A DNA stretch of 8,087 bases from DATDOY01 sp035293045 (GTDB lineage: Bacteria; Actinomycetota; Acidimicrobiia; IMCC26256; JACPCJ01): the NCBI GenBank assembly GCA_035293045.1, contig DATDOY010000022.1:1-8087 (forward strand), read 5' to 3'. A program made the position numbers and the translations under genes. Below the pieces are notes generated by a model. It made no database searches, had not been told where the DNA came from, and saw only the letters and a list, made by a program, of their open reading frames with translations. Position 1 is the first letter of the stretch. Each line of letters starts with the position of its first letter. Below, piece by piece: positions 1 through 5,448 of the stretch.

Positions 1-495
1 GTGGGTGATCGCGTCCCCGTGGTGGCCGCCGGCGGGATTTACGACGGCCGTCACCTCGCCGCCGCCCTCGCCCTCGGCGCCGACGGCATCTGGGTCGGCA
101 CGCGCTTTATCGCCACACCGGAGGCGCGCAGCGTTGCGCACTACAAGGACAAGCTGCTCGCCGCGCACGAGGACGACACCGCCATCAGCCGGGCCTTCAC
201 CGGCAAGACGCTTCGAGCGCTACGCAACTCGTACACGAAGTACTTCGACGAGCACCCCGACGAGCTTCAGCCGTTCCCCGCGCAGATGGCGCGCTCGTTC
301 CAGGACGGCGCCATGCACCTCATGGGCGACGAGACCACCGAGGGGATCGACCCCGACAAGGAGTGCTACCCGGCGGGCCAGGGGGTGGGTGCCATCGACG
401 AACTCGTCCCGGCGGGCGAGTTGGTGCGCCGCTTCGTGGAACAAGCCGAGGCCGTCCTACAAAAGTCGGCTTCATCCGTGTCTGTGGCGCGTTAG
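1..495 (+). CDS. Nitronate monooxygenase (2-nitropropane dioxygenase family), C-terminal part
   Basis: FMN-dependent TIM-barrel enzyme family that oxidises alkyl nitronates to carbonyl compounds and nitrite; cytoplasmic. Only the last 164 residues are present. The first codon in the window is a GTG, but the reading begins in mid-domain, so the gene extends upstream. Seen: VPVVAAGGIYDG followed by LALGADGIWVGTRFIAT, the usual late-barrel phosphate/FMN-binding strand-loop pair (AAGGI and GTRF), then a long C-terminal segment with FTGKTLRALRN and a PAGQGVGAID motif typical of this family. The last codons (S-V-A-R-stop) lie inside the left arm of a long inverted repeat. The next gene is convergent. 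The family is clear; the physiological substrate cannot be told, and such proteins are often annotated only as NAD(P)H:quinone or nitronate oxidoreductases. Confidence 0.9.
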   Translation: MGDRVPVVAAGGIYDGRHLAAALALGADGIWVGTRFIATPEARSVAHYKDKLLAAHEDDTAISRAFTGKTLRALRNSYTKYFDEHPDELQPFPAQMARSFQDGAMHLMGDETTEGIDPDKECYPAGQGVGAIDELVPAGELVRRFVEQAEAVLQKSASSVSVAR

Positions 496-528
496 CGGGG
501 ATATAGCCGGGTAACGCGCCACAGACGC
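478..528. terminator. Long perfect hairpin between convergent genes, overlapping a stop codon
   Basis: Bases 480-494 pair perfectly with 512-526 (15 bp, core TCTGTGGCGCGTTA / TAACGCGCCACAGA); one G-U and one G-C pair extend this to 478/528. The 17-base loop (495-511) can form a short inner CGG/CCG stem. The nitronate monooxygenase stop (493-495) is at the top of the left arm, and the stop of the minus-strand DoxX-like gene (529-531) abuts the right arm. There is no U-tract on either strand, so this is a U-less bidirectional terminator or 3'-end-stabilising structure by inference. A dispersed repeat element is the main alternative. Confidence 0.65.
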
Positions 529-978
529 TCAGAAGAGGCCGAGCCAGGCGTCGATCGACCACTCCTGCCACGCCTGGGTGCCGAGGCAGACGGCGGCCAT
601 CACCATCATCATCCCGTTCTGTCCCTGCTCGGCGAACTCGTGGATCATGAGCAGGAGGTAGATCAGGTTCAAGAGGATGCTGGCGACCAGCGCGATCGGC
701 GAGAGGAAGCCGAACGTGACGCCCAGGCCCAGTGCCAGTTCGCTCAGCAGCACCACCCAGGTGAAGAACTTCGGGTGCGGCTTGACCCTCCGTTCGAACA
801 TCCGGGCCACGAACTTCCACCGGTGCTTCTCCGCCACCGATGCCGCCCAGTTGATGCCGGCGTCGCGTTTGAGCCACGCCTCGAGGTTCTTGTGCCGCAC
901 GCTCTCGAGCCACCACAAGCCGAGCCCGATGCGCAGGACGGCCATCCATTCCACGGCCTCGAGGCCCCACGTGTTCAC
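529..978 (-). CDS. DoxX-like small integral membrane protein
   Basis: Small membrane protein of 149 residues resembling the DoxX / TQO small-subunit DoxD group; the role of most members is unknown, although some relatives act in quinone-linked oxidation. Seen: an N-terminal helix (about residues 8-26, AVLRIGLGLWWLESVRHK), a charged cytoplasmic-looking stretch (27-68), then hydrophobic helices at about 70-92, 94-112 and 120-140. The GTG start at 978 overlaps the TGA of the upstream DUF4202 gene (GTGA). A good Shine-Dalgarno sequence (AGGGGAG on the minus strand, bases 984-990) stands 5 bases before it, so the start is well supported and translation is probably coupled. The family call rests on size, topology and the first-helix motif; the precise function is not recognisable. 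Confidence 0.75.
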   Translation of the reverse strand: MNTWGLEAVEWMAVLRIGLGLWWLESVRHKNLEAWLKRDAGINWAASVAEKHRWKFVARMFERRVKPHPKFFTWVVLLSELALGLGVTFGFLSPIALVASILLNLIYLLLMIHEFAEQGQNGMMMVMAAVCLGTQAWQEWSIDAWLGLF

Positions 979-1625
979 GACGTCTCCCCTTCGTTCGGTT
1001 GTTGCACGCTCTCAGCTGCCGCCACCGCCCGTTCGATCAGGGCGCGGTCGGCTGGGTCGAGGGTGATCGCGAGCGCGGCCGCTTTCCCCGCGTCGCTCAT
1101 CTTCTTCAGGGTCTTGCGGACGATCTCGACGACCTTGTCGTCGTCGAAGCGCGACGCCAGCTCGGCGAACTGCGTCTCGATGAAGACGAGACACAGGGCG
1201 TCTTCGAGGGCCTGTGTCTCCGGGTCGGCCGGGGCCCCCTTGGTTCCGAGGCCCTTCTTCTGCACCAATTCCTGCACCCGTGAAACCGTGGCGTCCTCGT
1301 AGCCACACGCCGTGAGGATCGCGCCGACCTCCTCGGCGTGGCGGCCGTGGAGATCCCGCCGCCATCGCAAGTACCCCGCGCGCCCCTCGGGGTAGGACGA
1401 GCGGGGAACGACCCACCGCCGGAGGTGATGCGCCCGTGCGGCGAGGAGGAGCGCGTCCGACGGGTCGGCGACGAGCTGTCGCACCCAAGCGGTCACCATC
1501 TCGGCGTGCGCGAGTTCCTTGGGGCGCGTCTCCCCGTCGACGACGAGCGTGTTGGGATCGTCGGCGTTGGCGGCGTCGATCGCCGCGATGGCGGTGTCGA
1601 AGCGGTTTTCGGCCCCCGATGTCAT
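975..1625 (-). CDS. DUF4202 domain-containing protein
   Basis: Protein of 216 residues matching the DUF4202 family in order and length: RPKELAHAEM (about 34-43), LAARAHHLRRWVVPRSSYP (61-79), GYLRWRRDLHGRHAEE (84-99) and a helical C-terminal half with FIETQF. No biochemical role is established. The spacing of His40, His66/His67 and His96 recalls all-helical HD-type metal-binding domains, which is inference. The ATG at 1625 is chosen because the family starts near here (RFDTAIAAIDAAN) and because the frame continues upstream only across the divergent EamA gene. No convincing Shine-Dalgarno sequence precedes it, but TACGCT stands 8 bases upstream, so a leaderless transcript is likely. First gene of a two-gene unit with the DoxX-like gene. 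Confidence 0.85.
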   Translation of the reverse strand: MTSGAENRFDTAIAAIDAANADDPNTLVVDGETRPKELAHAEMVTAWVRQLVADPSDALLLAARAHHLRRWVVPRSSYPEGRAGYLRWRRDLHGRHAEEVGAILTACGYEDATVSRVQELVQKKGLGTKGAPADPETQALEDALCLVFIETQFAELASRFDDDKVVEIVRKTLKKMSDAGKAAALAITLDPADRALIERAVAAAESVQQPNEGETS

Positions 1626-1652
1626 GAGACCGCAGCGTACGCTCCGCTCATG
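1623..1652. promoter_or_regulatory. Near-palindromic divergent, probably leaderless promoter
   Basis: Only 24 bases separate the start codons of DUF4202 (minus, 1625) and the EamA gene (plus, 1650). The centre AGCGTACGCT (1634-1643) is a perfect palindrome and contains TACGCT on each strand: plus 1638-1643, 6 bases before its ATG; minus 1639-1634, 8 bases before its ATG. CATGAG (1623-1628) and CTCATG (1647-1652) add outer symmetry, offset by one base. TANNNT just before a start codon is the actinobacterial pattern for leaderless mRNA. Seen: the symmetry and spacing. Inferred: that one site serves both directions. Confidence 0.55.
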
Positions 1653-2543
1653 TCGGCGAAGGTCACCGGGATCCTGTGCGGCGTGGCGAGCGCGTTTGCC
1701 TTTGGCACGACGGTGGTGACGGGCCGCAGCCTCGCCAAGGCCGACCTCGGGTTCCAAGTGAGCCTCGGGGTGCCGTTCACCCTGGGCGGAGCGATCCTCG
1801 TCGTCGCCCTCATCGCGCGGCGCCGGCCCTTGTTCCCGGCCCCCGGCGAGCGGTTGTGGATCGTCCTCCTCGGCGCCGGGATCTACGCGACGCAATCTGC
1901 CTTGTTCTTCTCGGCCCTCGAACGGGGCACGGCCGCCGCGGTGACGCTGCTGTTCTATGCGTACCCGGCGGTCGTGGTGCTGCTCGAGATTCCTCTCGAG
2001 CGGCGGTGGCCGGCGGCTTCGACCGCCGCCGCGGTCGTGCTGGCGATGATCGGCGCGACCACCATCGTGGCGTCGAGCGGCGAGGTCGACATCACCCGCA
2101 CCGGCGTCGGCTTCGCCCTCGGCGCCGGGGGCATGTTCGCCGTCAACCTCCTCATCAGCGAGCGGCGGGTGAGCGCGACCGATTCGGTGACGGCCGCGGC
2201 ATGGCTCGCCATCACGACCGGACTCGCGCAACTCGGTTGGGGCGTCGCGACGGCGTCGCTCGAGAATCCGTCCGAGCATTGGAACGCCCTTCTCGGTCTC
2301 GGAGCGGCGCGCGCGGTTGCGTTCGCCTTCATGTTCGCCGCCCTCCGCCGCCTCGGCCCGGCGAACACGTCGGTGGCCCTCACCTTCGAGGCGCTGTTCG
2401 CCATCCTCCTCGCGGCCACCTTCATCTCGGAACCGGTGCAGGCCCTCCAGGGCGTCGGGGGCGTGGCGATCCTCGCCGCCGCCGTGGTCATCGCGCGCAC
2501 TCCGGACCCACGGCCGGCCCCCGCTGCCGCGCCGCTGCCGTAG
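1650..2543 (+). CDS. EamA-family (DMT superfamily) transporter
   Basis: Inner-membrane protein of 297 residues with two tandem EamA repeats of about 140 residues and about ten hydrophobic segments, the standard architecture of drug/metabolite transporters. Seen: helix 1 GILCGVASAFAFGTTVV, the repeat-1 motif ALERGTAAAVTLLFYAYPAVV (about 90-110), and the matching repeat-2 motif ALRRLGPANTSVALTFEALFAILLA (about 231-255) followed by FISEPVQALQGVGGVAILAAAVVIA. The paired 'A-L-x-x-x-x-A-x-x-x-x-L-x-x-x-P/E' helices are diagnostic. The substrate is unknown; relatives export amino acids, nucleosides or other metabolites. The ATG at 1650 is chosen by homology; upstream in-frame codons lie inside the divergent DUF4202 gene. 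It ends 11 bases before the convergent RDD gene. Confidence 0.9.
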   Translation: MSAKVTGILCGVASAFAFGTTVVTGRSLAKADLGFQVSLGVPFTLGGAILVVALIARRRPLFPAPGERLWIVLLGAGIYATQSALFFSALERGTAAAVTLLFYAYPAVVVLLEIPLERRWPAASTAAAVVLAMIGATTIVASSGEVDITRTGVGFALGAGGMFAVNLLISERRVSATDSVTAAAWLAITTGLAQLGWGVATASLENPSEHWNALLGLGAARAVAFAFMFAALRRLGPANTSVALTFEALFAILLAATFISEPVQALQGVGGVAILAAAVVIARTPDPRPAPAAAPLP

Positions 2544-2547
2544 CGGC
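2531..2547. terminator. Short hairpin over the EamA stop codon
   Basis: GCCGCT (2531-2536), a 5-base loop and AGCGGC (2542-2547) form a 6-bp stem that includes the TAG stop (2541-2543). It lies at the junction of two convergent genes with an 11-base gap, the only candidate terminator there. No U-tract follows; weak evidence. Confidence 0.3.
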
Positions 2548-2554
2548 CGCGGGG

Positions 2555-2989
2555 CTATCCGATCTCGATCTGGATGACCTCGGTGCCGGCGAACAAATCA
2601 TGGAGCCCCCGTCGGGACGCCGAACCCATCGCCCAGAGATAGGCGACGAACCATCCCGCCACCGGGATGACCACGCCGAGCACCGCTGGGCACGCGGCGC
2701 GCCGGAACGCCGCTGCCGGATCAGGCGGTCGGCCGCTTCCGACCGCCACTACCCGCAGCCCGAGGGCGCGCTTGCCGATGGTCTGGCCGGTGGCCGCCGT
2801 GAAGATGGTCTCGTAGCCGACGACGCCGATCCACGCGATCGCGACGGCGACGACGCTCGTCAACCGTGCGTCGGGGAGCACGATCAGCACGAGCGGCGAG
2901 AGGACGAGGAACGCCGGCACCATCACGAGCACGATGTCGACGAAGCGGGCGACGGCGCGGACCCCGAGGCTGGCCCGGGTGGACGTCAA
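2555..2989 (-). CDS. RDD family membrane protein
   Basis: Integral membrane protein of 144 residues. The RDD signature is visible: Arg15 and Asp18 in the first helix (ARFVDIVLVMVPAFLV), the loop GQTIGKRALGLRVV (about 68-81) after the second helix pair, a third hydrophobic segment (VLGVVIPVAGWFVAYLW) and the C-terminal RRGLHDLFAGTEVI. The function of most RDD proteins is undefined; some are implicated in Na+/H+ exchange, but nothing here shows that. The start is a TTG at 2989 whose last two bases, with the next A, form the TGA of the upstream DUF3151 gene (TTGA). The next in-frame ATG would delete the RDD motif of helix 1, so the rare TTG is preferred. No clear Shine-Dalgarno sequence is seen; translation is probably coupled. 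Confidence 0.88.
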   Translation of the reverse strand: MTSTRASLGVRAVARFVDIVLVMVPAFLVLSPLVLIVLPDARLTSVVAVAIAWIGVVGYETIFTAATGQTIGKRALGLRVVAVGSGRPPDPAAAFRRAACPAVLGVVIPVAGWFVAYLWAMGSASRRGLHDLFAGTEVIQIEIG

Positions 2990-3414
2990 GCGGGTGACGA
3001 CCAGTCGGGATCGAGTTGGCGAAGGAACTCCGCGCAGCGCGCCTCCTCGTCGGCCTCACCGATTTCCCCGGCGGTGCGGCGCAACCCGTCGAGCGCGCGC
3101 AAGAACCCCTGATTGCCGGGGTGCCGACCCCGCACGTAGCCGGTCCCCCGCCACCCGCTCGAGCGCAAGTGGTCGAGGCCACGGTGATATCCCACCCGGA
3201 AATACGCGTAGGCCTCGATGCCGCTCGACAGTTCGCCCAGCGTGGCCCACGCCTCCGACCACCGCGGATAGCGCGCCGCCACCGCGGCGACGGCGTCCTT
3301 GCGAGCCGCGGTGGCGAGGGCGTCGGCGAGCATGGCCTGGGCGTCGGCCGGAGCGGGATCGAGGACGGTCTCGGGGGGTCCGGAGGGCGACAGGCCGATC
3401 GGTTCGTCACTCAC
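2986..3414 (-). CDS. DUF3151 family protein
   Basis: Cytoplasmic protein of 142 residues belonging to the actinobacterial DUF3151 family of unknown function. Seen: an Ala-rich helix (25-48), then RWSEAWATLGEL, EAYAYFRVGYHRGLDHLRSSGW (67-88), the PGNQGFLRALDGLRR segment and the ending RCAEFLRQLDPDW, the conserved blocks of the family in order. The overall pattern is helical and repeat-like, without an enzyme motif. The GTG at 3414 is chosen because GAGGAA (minus strand, 3419-3424) stands at proper distance and the family begins near here; an upstream in-frame ATG near 3522 would run through the G-rich divergent spacer. It is followed by the overlapping RDD gene and diverges from the phosphomutase gene. 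Confidence 0.85.
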   Translation of the reverse strand: MSDEPIGLSPSGPPETVLDPAPADAQAMLADALATAARKDAVAAVAARYPRWSEAWATLGELSSGIEAYAYFRVGYHRGLDHLRSSGWRGTGYVRGRHPGNQGFLRALDGLRRTAGEIGEADEEARCAEFLRQLDPDWSSPA

Positions 3415-3435
3415 GGGGTTCCTCGGCTCTCTGGT

Positions 3436-3452
3436 GGGTGGGCGGGTGGGGG
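3436..3452 (+). other. G-quadruplex motif in a divergent spacer
   Basis: The plus strand reads GGG-T-GGG-C-GGG-T-GGGGG: four G-tracts with three single-base loops, the arrangement expected to give the most stable parallel quadruplexes. It lies in the 100-base gap between DUF3151 and the phosphomutase gene, 12 bases beyond the Shine-Dalgarno sequence of DUF3151, whose own leader would carry the C-rich complement. Confidence 0.6.
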
Positions 3453-3460
3453 TGAGCCGC

Positions 3461-3477
3461 GGCTGGCCCTGCCAGCC
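3461..3477. other. Small perfect hairpin upstream of the phosphomutase gene
   Basis: GGCTGGC (3461-3467), a CCT loop and GCCAGCC (3471-3477) make a 7-bp stem directly after the G-quadruplex motif and about 38 bases before the ATG at 3515. It may be a leader structure or operator half-sites; chance is possible at this G+C content. Confidence 0.3.
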
Positions 3478-3514
3478 CCGAAGCGCACGACCGGCATCTT
3501 CGCGCGAGCCTGGA

Positions 3515-4177
3515 ATGGACATGGCTGACACACCCCAGCACCCCACGCGCCTCGTCCTCGTGCGGCACGCCGTGACGGCGGAGACCGGACGGGTGCTCAG
3601 CGGGCAGACGAAGGGCATCGACCTCTCTGCCGAGGGTCGTGCCCAGGCCGAGGCGGTCGCCGAACGCTTGAGCGGACTTCCGATCGCGGCGGTCTACGCG
3701 AGCCCGCTCGAGCGGACGCGCCAGACCGCCGAAGCGATCGCGGCGCCTCACGGCCTGCCCATCGTCGACGTCCCCGGCGTGATCGATTTCGACGTCGGCG
3801 AGTGGACGGGTCGGGAGTTGAAGGAGCTGGCCAAGGACGACCTGTGGAGGGTGATCCAAGCGGCGCCGTCGCGCGTGGTCTTCCCGGGCGGCGAGAGCCT
3901 CGCGGGCATGCAGGCGCGAGCAGTCGCCGCCCTCGATCCGATCGTCTCCGCACACCCCGGTGAACTCGTCGTCGTGGCGACGCACGCAGACATCATCAAG
4001 GCCGCCGTCGCTCATTACGTCGGCCTGCACTTCGACTTCTTCCAGCGCCTGGTCGTCTCGCCGGCGTCGGTCACCGCCCTCGCGTTCCATGGGCCGTACC
4101 CAATGCTCCTGGCCTTCAACGACACCGGTTCGTTCGACGGCCTGAAGCCGGCCGAGGACCCGGAACCGGCGTCATGA
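3515..4177 (+). CDS. MSMEG_4193-type putative phosphomutase (histidine phosphatase superfamily)
   Basis: Protein of 220 residues with the phosphoglycerate mutase/histidine phosphatase fold. Seen: LVLVRHAVTAETG with catalytic His18 (RHA rather than the usual RHG), SPLERTRQTAEAI with phosphate-binding Arg67, VGEWTGRELKEL, LWRVIQAAPSRVVFPGGESLAGMQ, and the second catalytic histidine His157 in VVATHADIIKA. The stretches VLSGQTKGIDL and LWRVIQ...VFPGGE assign it to the MSMEG_4193 subgroup, first gene of a conserved actinobacterial trio with a kinase-like partner; from that context the family is thought to be a phosphomutase. The position usually held by the acid Glu is Asp91. ATGs at 3515 and 3521 are both possible; neither has a strong Shine-Dalgarno sequence. 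It overlaps the next gene by ATGA. Confidence 0.9.
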   Translation: MDMADTPQHPTRLVLVRHAVTAETGRVLSGQTKGIDLSAEGRAQAEAVAERLSGLPIAAVYASPLERTRQTAEAIAAPHGLPIVDVPGVIDFDVGEWTGRELKELAKDDLWRVIQAAPSRVVFPGGESLAGMQARAVAALDPIVSAHPGELVVVATHADIIKAAVAHYVGLHFDFFQRLVVSPASVTALAFHGPYPMLLAFNDTGSFDGLKPAEDPEPAS

Positions 4178-4719
4178 CCGACCCCATCATCTTCGAGCGC
4201 GTCGACCGGATCACGACCGGCGCGGTGGGACAGCCCGGCCAGCGCGTGTTTCTGATCCAAGCCGAACGCGGCGCGTCCGAGCTGACCGTCCTCGTGGAGA
4301 AGGAACAGGTGGCGATGTTGGCGGCGCGCGTGCTCCAGCTCCTGACCGAACTCGAGGACGTGACGCCCGACGAGGAGGAAGCCGAAGCACCGCCGCCGGC
4401 GTCGCTTCCCGAGGACCCCGATCCTCTGTTCCGCGCCCGCATGATGCGGCTCGGGTACGACCCTGAGCGCGGCATGGTGATGCTCGAACTGTTCGAGGAC
4501 ATGCCGGAGGTTCCTGAGGACGCCGATCCGGAGTTCTCCGACCTCGACGAGATCGGTTTCGAGCCCGAGGGCTACGTCGCGCGCGTGTTCGCGACCCGGG
4601 GCCAGATGCGGATGCTCGCCATCCGCGGCGCTGAGGCCGTCGCCTCGGGTCGACCGCTGTGTCGGCTCTGCATGCTGCCGATGAACCCCGCCGGGCACGA
4701 CTGCCCCTCGCGCAACTAA
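4174..4719 (+). CDS. DUF3090 domain-containing protein (trio member)
   Basis: Soluble protein of 181 residues, function unknown, matching the DUF3090 family that travels with the MSMEG_4193 phosphomutase and SCO1664 kinase-like proteins. Seen: a beta-rich N-terminus (IIFERVDRITTGAVGQPGQRVFLIQAE), the block LTVLVEKEQVAMLAARV, an acidic Pro/Glu-rich linker (about 66-89), FRARMMRLGYDPERGMVMLELFE, and a C-terminal tail with Cys163-x2-Cys166 and His175-x-Cys177, which looks like a small zinc knuckle (GRPLCRLC ... GHDCP). The start ATG overlaps the phosphomutase stop (ATGA), so co-translation is expected. It ends 9 bases before the next gene. Zinc binding is inference from residue spacing; no catalytic motif is apparent. 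Confidence 0.9.
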   Translation: MTDPIIFERVDRITTGAVGQPGQRVFLIQAERGASELTVLVEKEQVAMLAARVLQLLTELEDVTPDEEEAEAPPPASLPEDPDPLFRARMMRLGYDPERGMVMLELFEDMPEVPEDADPEFSDLDEIGFEPEGYVARVFATRGQMRMLAIRGAEAVASGRPLCRLCMLPMNPAGHDCPSRN

Positions 4720-4728
4720 CGGGCCGAG

Positions 4729-5448
4729 ATGTCGCGCGACGACCCCGCGCTCGCGCGACTCGAGCGCGGCGACCTCGAGATCGTCGAGCGGATGCCGTGG
4801 TCCTCGAACGCCACGTTCCTCGCCGTGGTCACCGCGGGTGACGTCGACGAAGGGGACGTCGTGGTGATCTACAAGCCCGAGCGCGGCGAGCGGCCCCTCT
4901 GGGACTTTCCCCACGGCACCCTCGCCTCGCGAGAAGTGGCCGCCTACGAGGTGTCGGAGGCCTCGGGGTGGGGCATCGTTCCGCCGACGATTCTGCGCGA
5001 CGGTCCGTATGGCGTGGGGATGGTGCAGCTCTTTGTTGACCACGATCCCGAGGAGCACTTCCTCGAGCTGCGCGACCTCCACGGCGATCGCTTCCGGGAG
5101 TTCGCCGCCTTCGACGTCGTGATCAACAACGCCGACCGGAAGTCGGGCCATTGCGTACGCGGTCGGGACGCGCACGTCTGGGGCATCGATCACGGCGTGA
5201 GCTTTCACGTGGGCCACAAGCTGCGCACGGTGATCTGGGACTACGCGGGCGAGCCGCTGCCAGAACGCGTCATCGACGGGTTGTGTCGGGTGGCACGCGG
5301 ACTCGACTCAGACCTCGCCGCGCATCTGCACGATCTCCTGGACGGCGACGAGATCGCGGCGACCCGGCGGCGAGTGCAGGCCCTTCTCGACGAGGGCGTG
5401 TTCCCGCTGCCGCGGGGCGATTACCCCTATCCCTGGCCGTTGGTCTGA
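4729..5448 (+). CDS. SCO1664 family protein, PI3/4-kinase-like fold (trio member)
   Basis: Protein of 239 residues of the SCO1664 family, known to be distantly similar to phosphatidylinositol 3-/4-kinases and so a probable small-molecule or protein kinase. Kinase-like landmarks seen: VVIYKP with Lys49 as the likely ATP-contacting lysine, SREVAAYEVSEASGW (Glu69 or Glu74 in the following helix), the catalytic-loop-like FDVVINNADRKSGH (Asp129, Asn133, Asp136) resembling the N-x-D-R-H-x-x-N loop of HipA/PI kinases, and GIDHGVSFH (Asp154) in the place of the metal-binding DFG. It ends with PYPWPLV. The start ATG is 9 bases after the DUF3090 stop; no strong Shine-Dalgarno sequence. In some actinobacteria mshC lies beside the trio; here the next gene is convergent and overlaps this one by 22 bases. 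Confidence 0.9.
   Translation: MSRDDPALARLERGDLEIVERMPWSSNATFLAVVTAGDVDEGDVVVIYKPERGERPLWDFPHGTLASREVAAYEVSEASGWGIVPPTILRDGPYGVGMVQLFVDHDPEEHFLELRDLHGDRFREFAAFDVVINNADRKSGHCVRGRDAHVWGIDHGVSFHVGHKLRTVIWDYAGEPLPERVIDGLCRVARGLDSDLAAHLHDLLDGDEIAATRRRVQALLDEGVFPLPRGDYPYPWPLV

Noticed and set aside
1..495. GTG at base 1 as a true start codon
   Set aside because: The sequence begins within the barrel of a nitronate monooxygenase, so the codon is an internal valine and the gene is cut by the window edge.
1338..1649. N-terminal extension of the EamA protein
   Set aside because: It lies antisense inside DUF4202, and the first transmembrane helix of the family begins right after the ATG at 1650.
1626..2279. 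N-terminal extension of DUF4202 to about 434 residues
   Set aside because: The extra part is antisense to the EamA gene and compositionally abnormal. The DUF4202 homology begins just after the ATG at 1625.
1676..3112. 478-codon open frame on the plus strand
   Set aside because: It crosses the EamA gene in another frame and runs antisense through RDD and DUF3151. Its product is an Arg/Gly/His-rich low-complexity string typical of shadow frames.
3415..3522. Upstream ATG for DUF3151 near 3522, and an upstream start of the phosphomutase frame at 3299
   Set aside because: Both would translate the G-rich divergent spacer or the opposing gene. GTG 3414 has a good Shine-Dalgarno sequence, and the phosphomutase fold starts just after 3515.
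4015..5217. 400-codon open frame on the minus strand opposite the phosphomutase, DUF3090 and SCO1664-type genes
   Set aside because: It is a GC-driven shadow of three recognisable plus-strand genes. Its protein is rich in His, Arg, Gly and Glu, without domain motifs.
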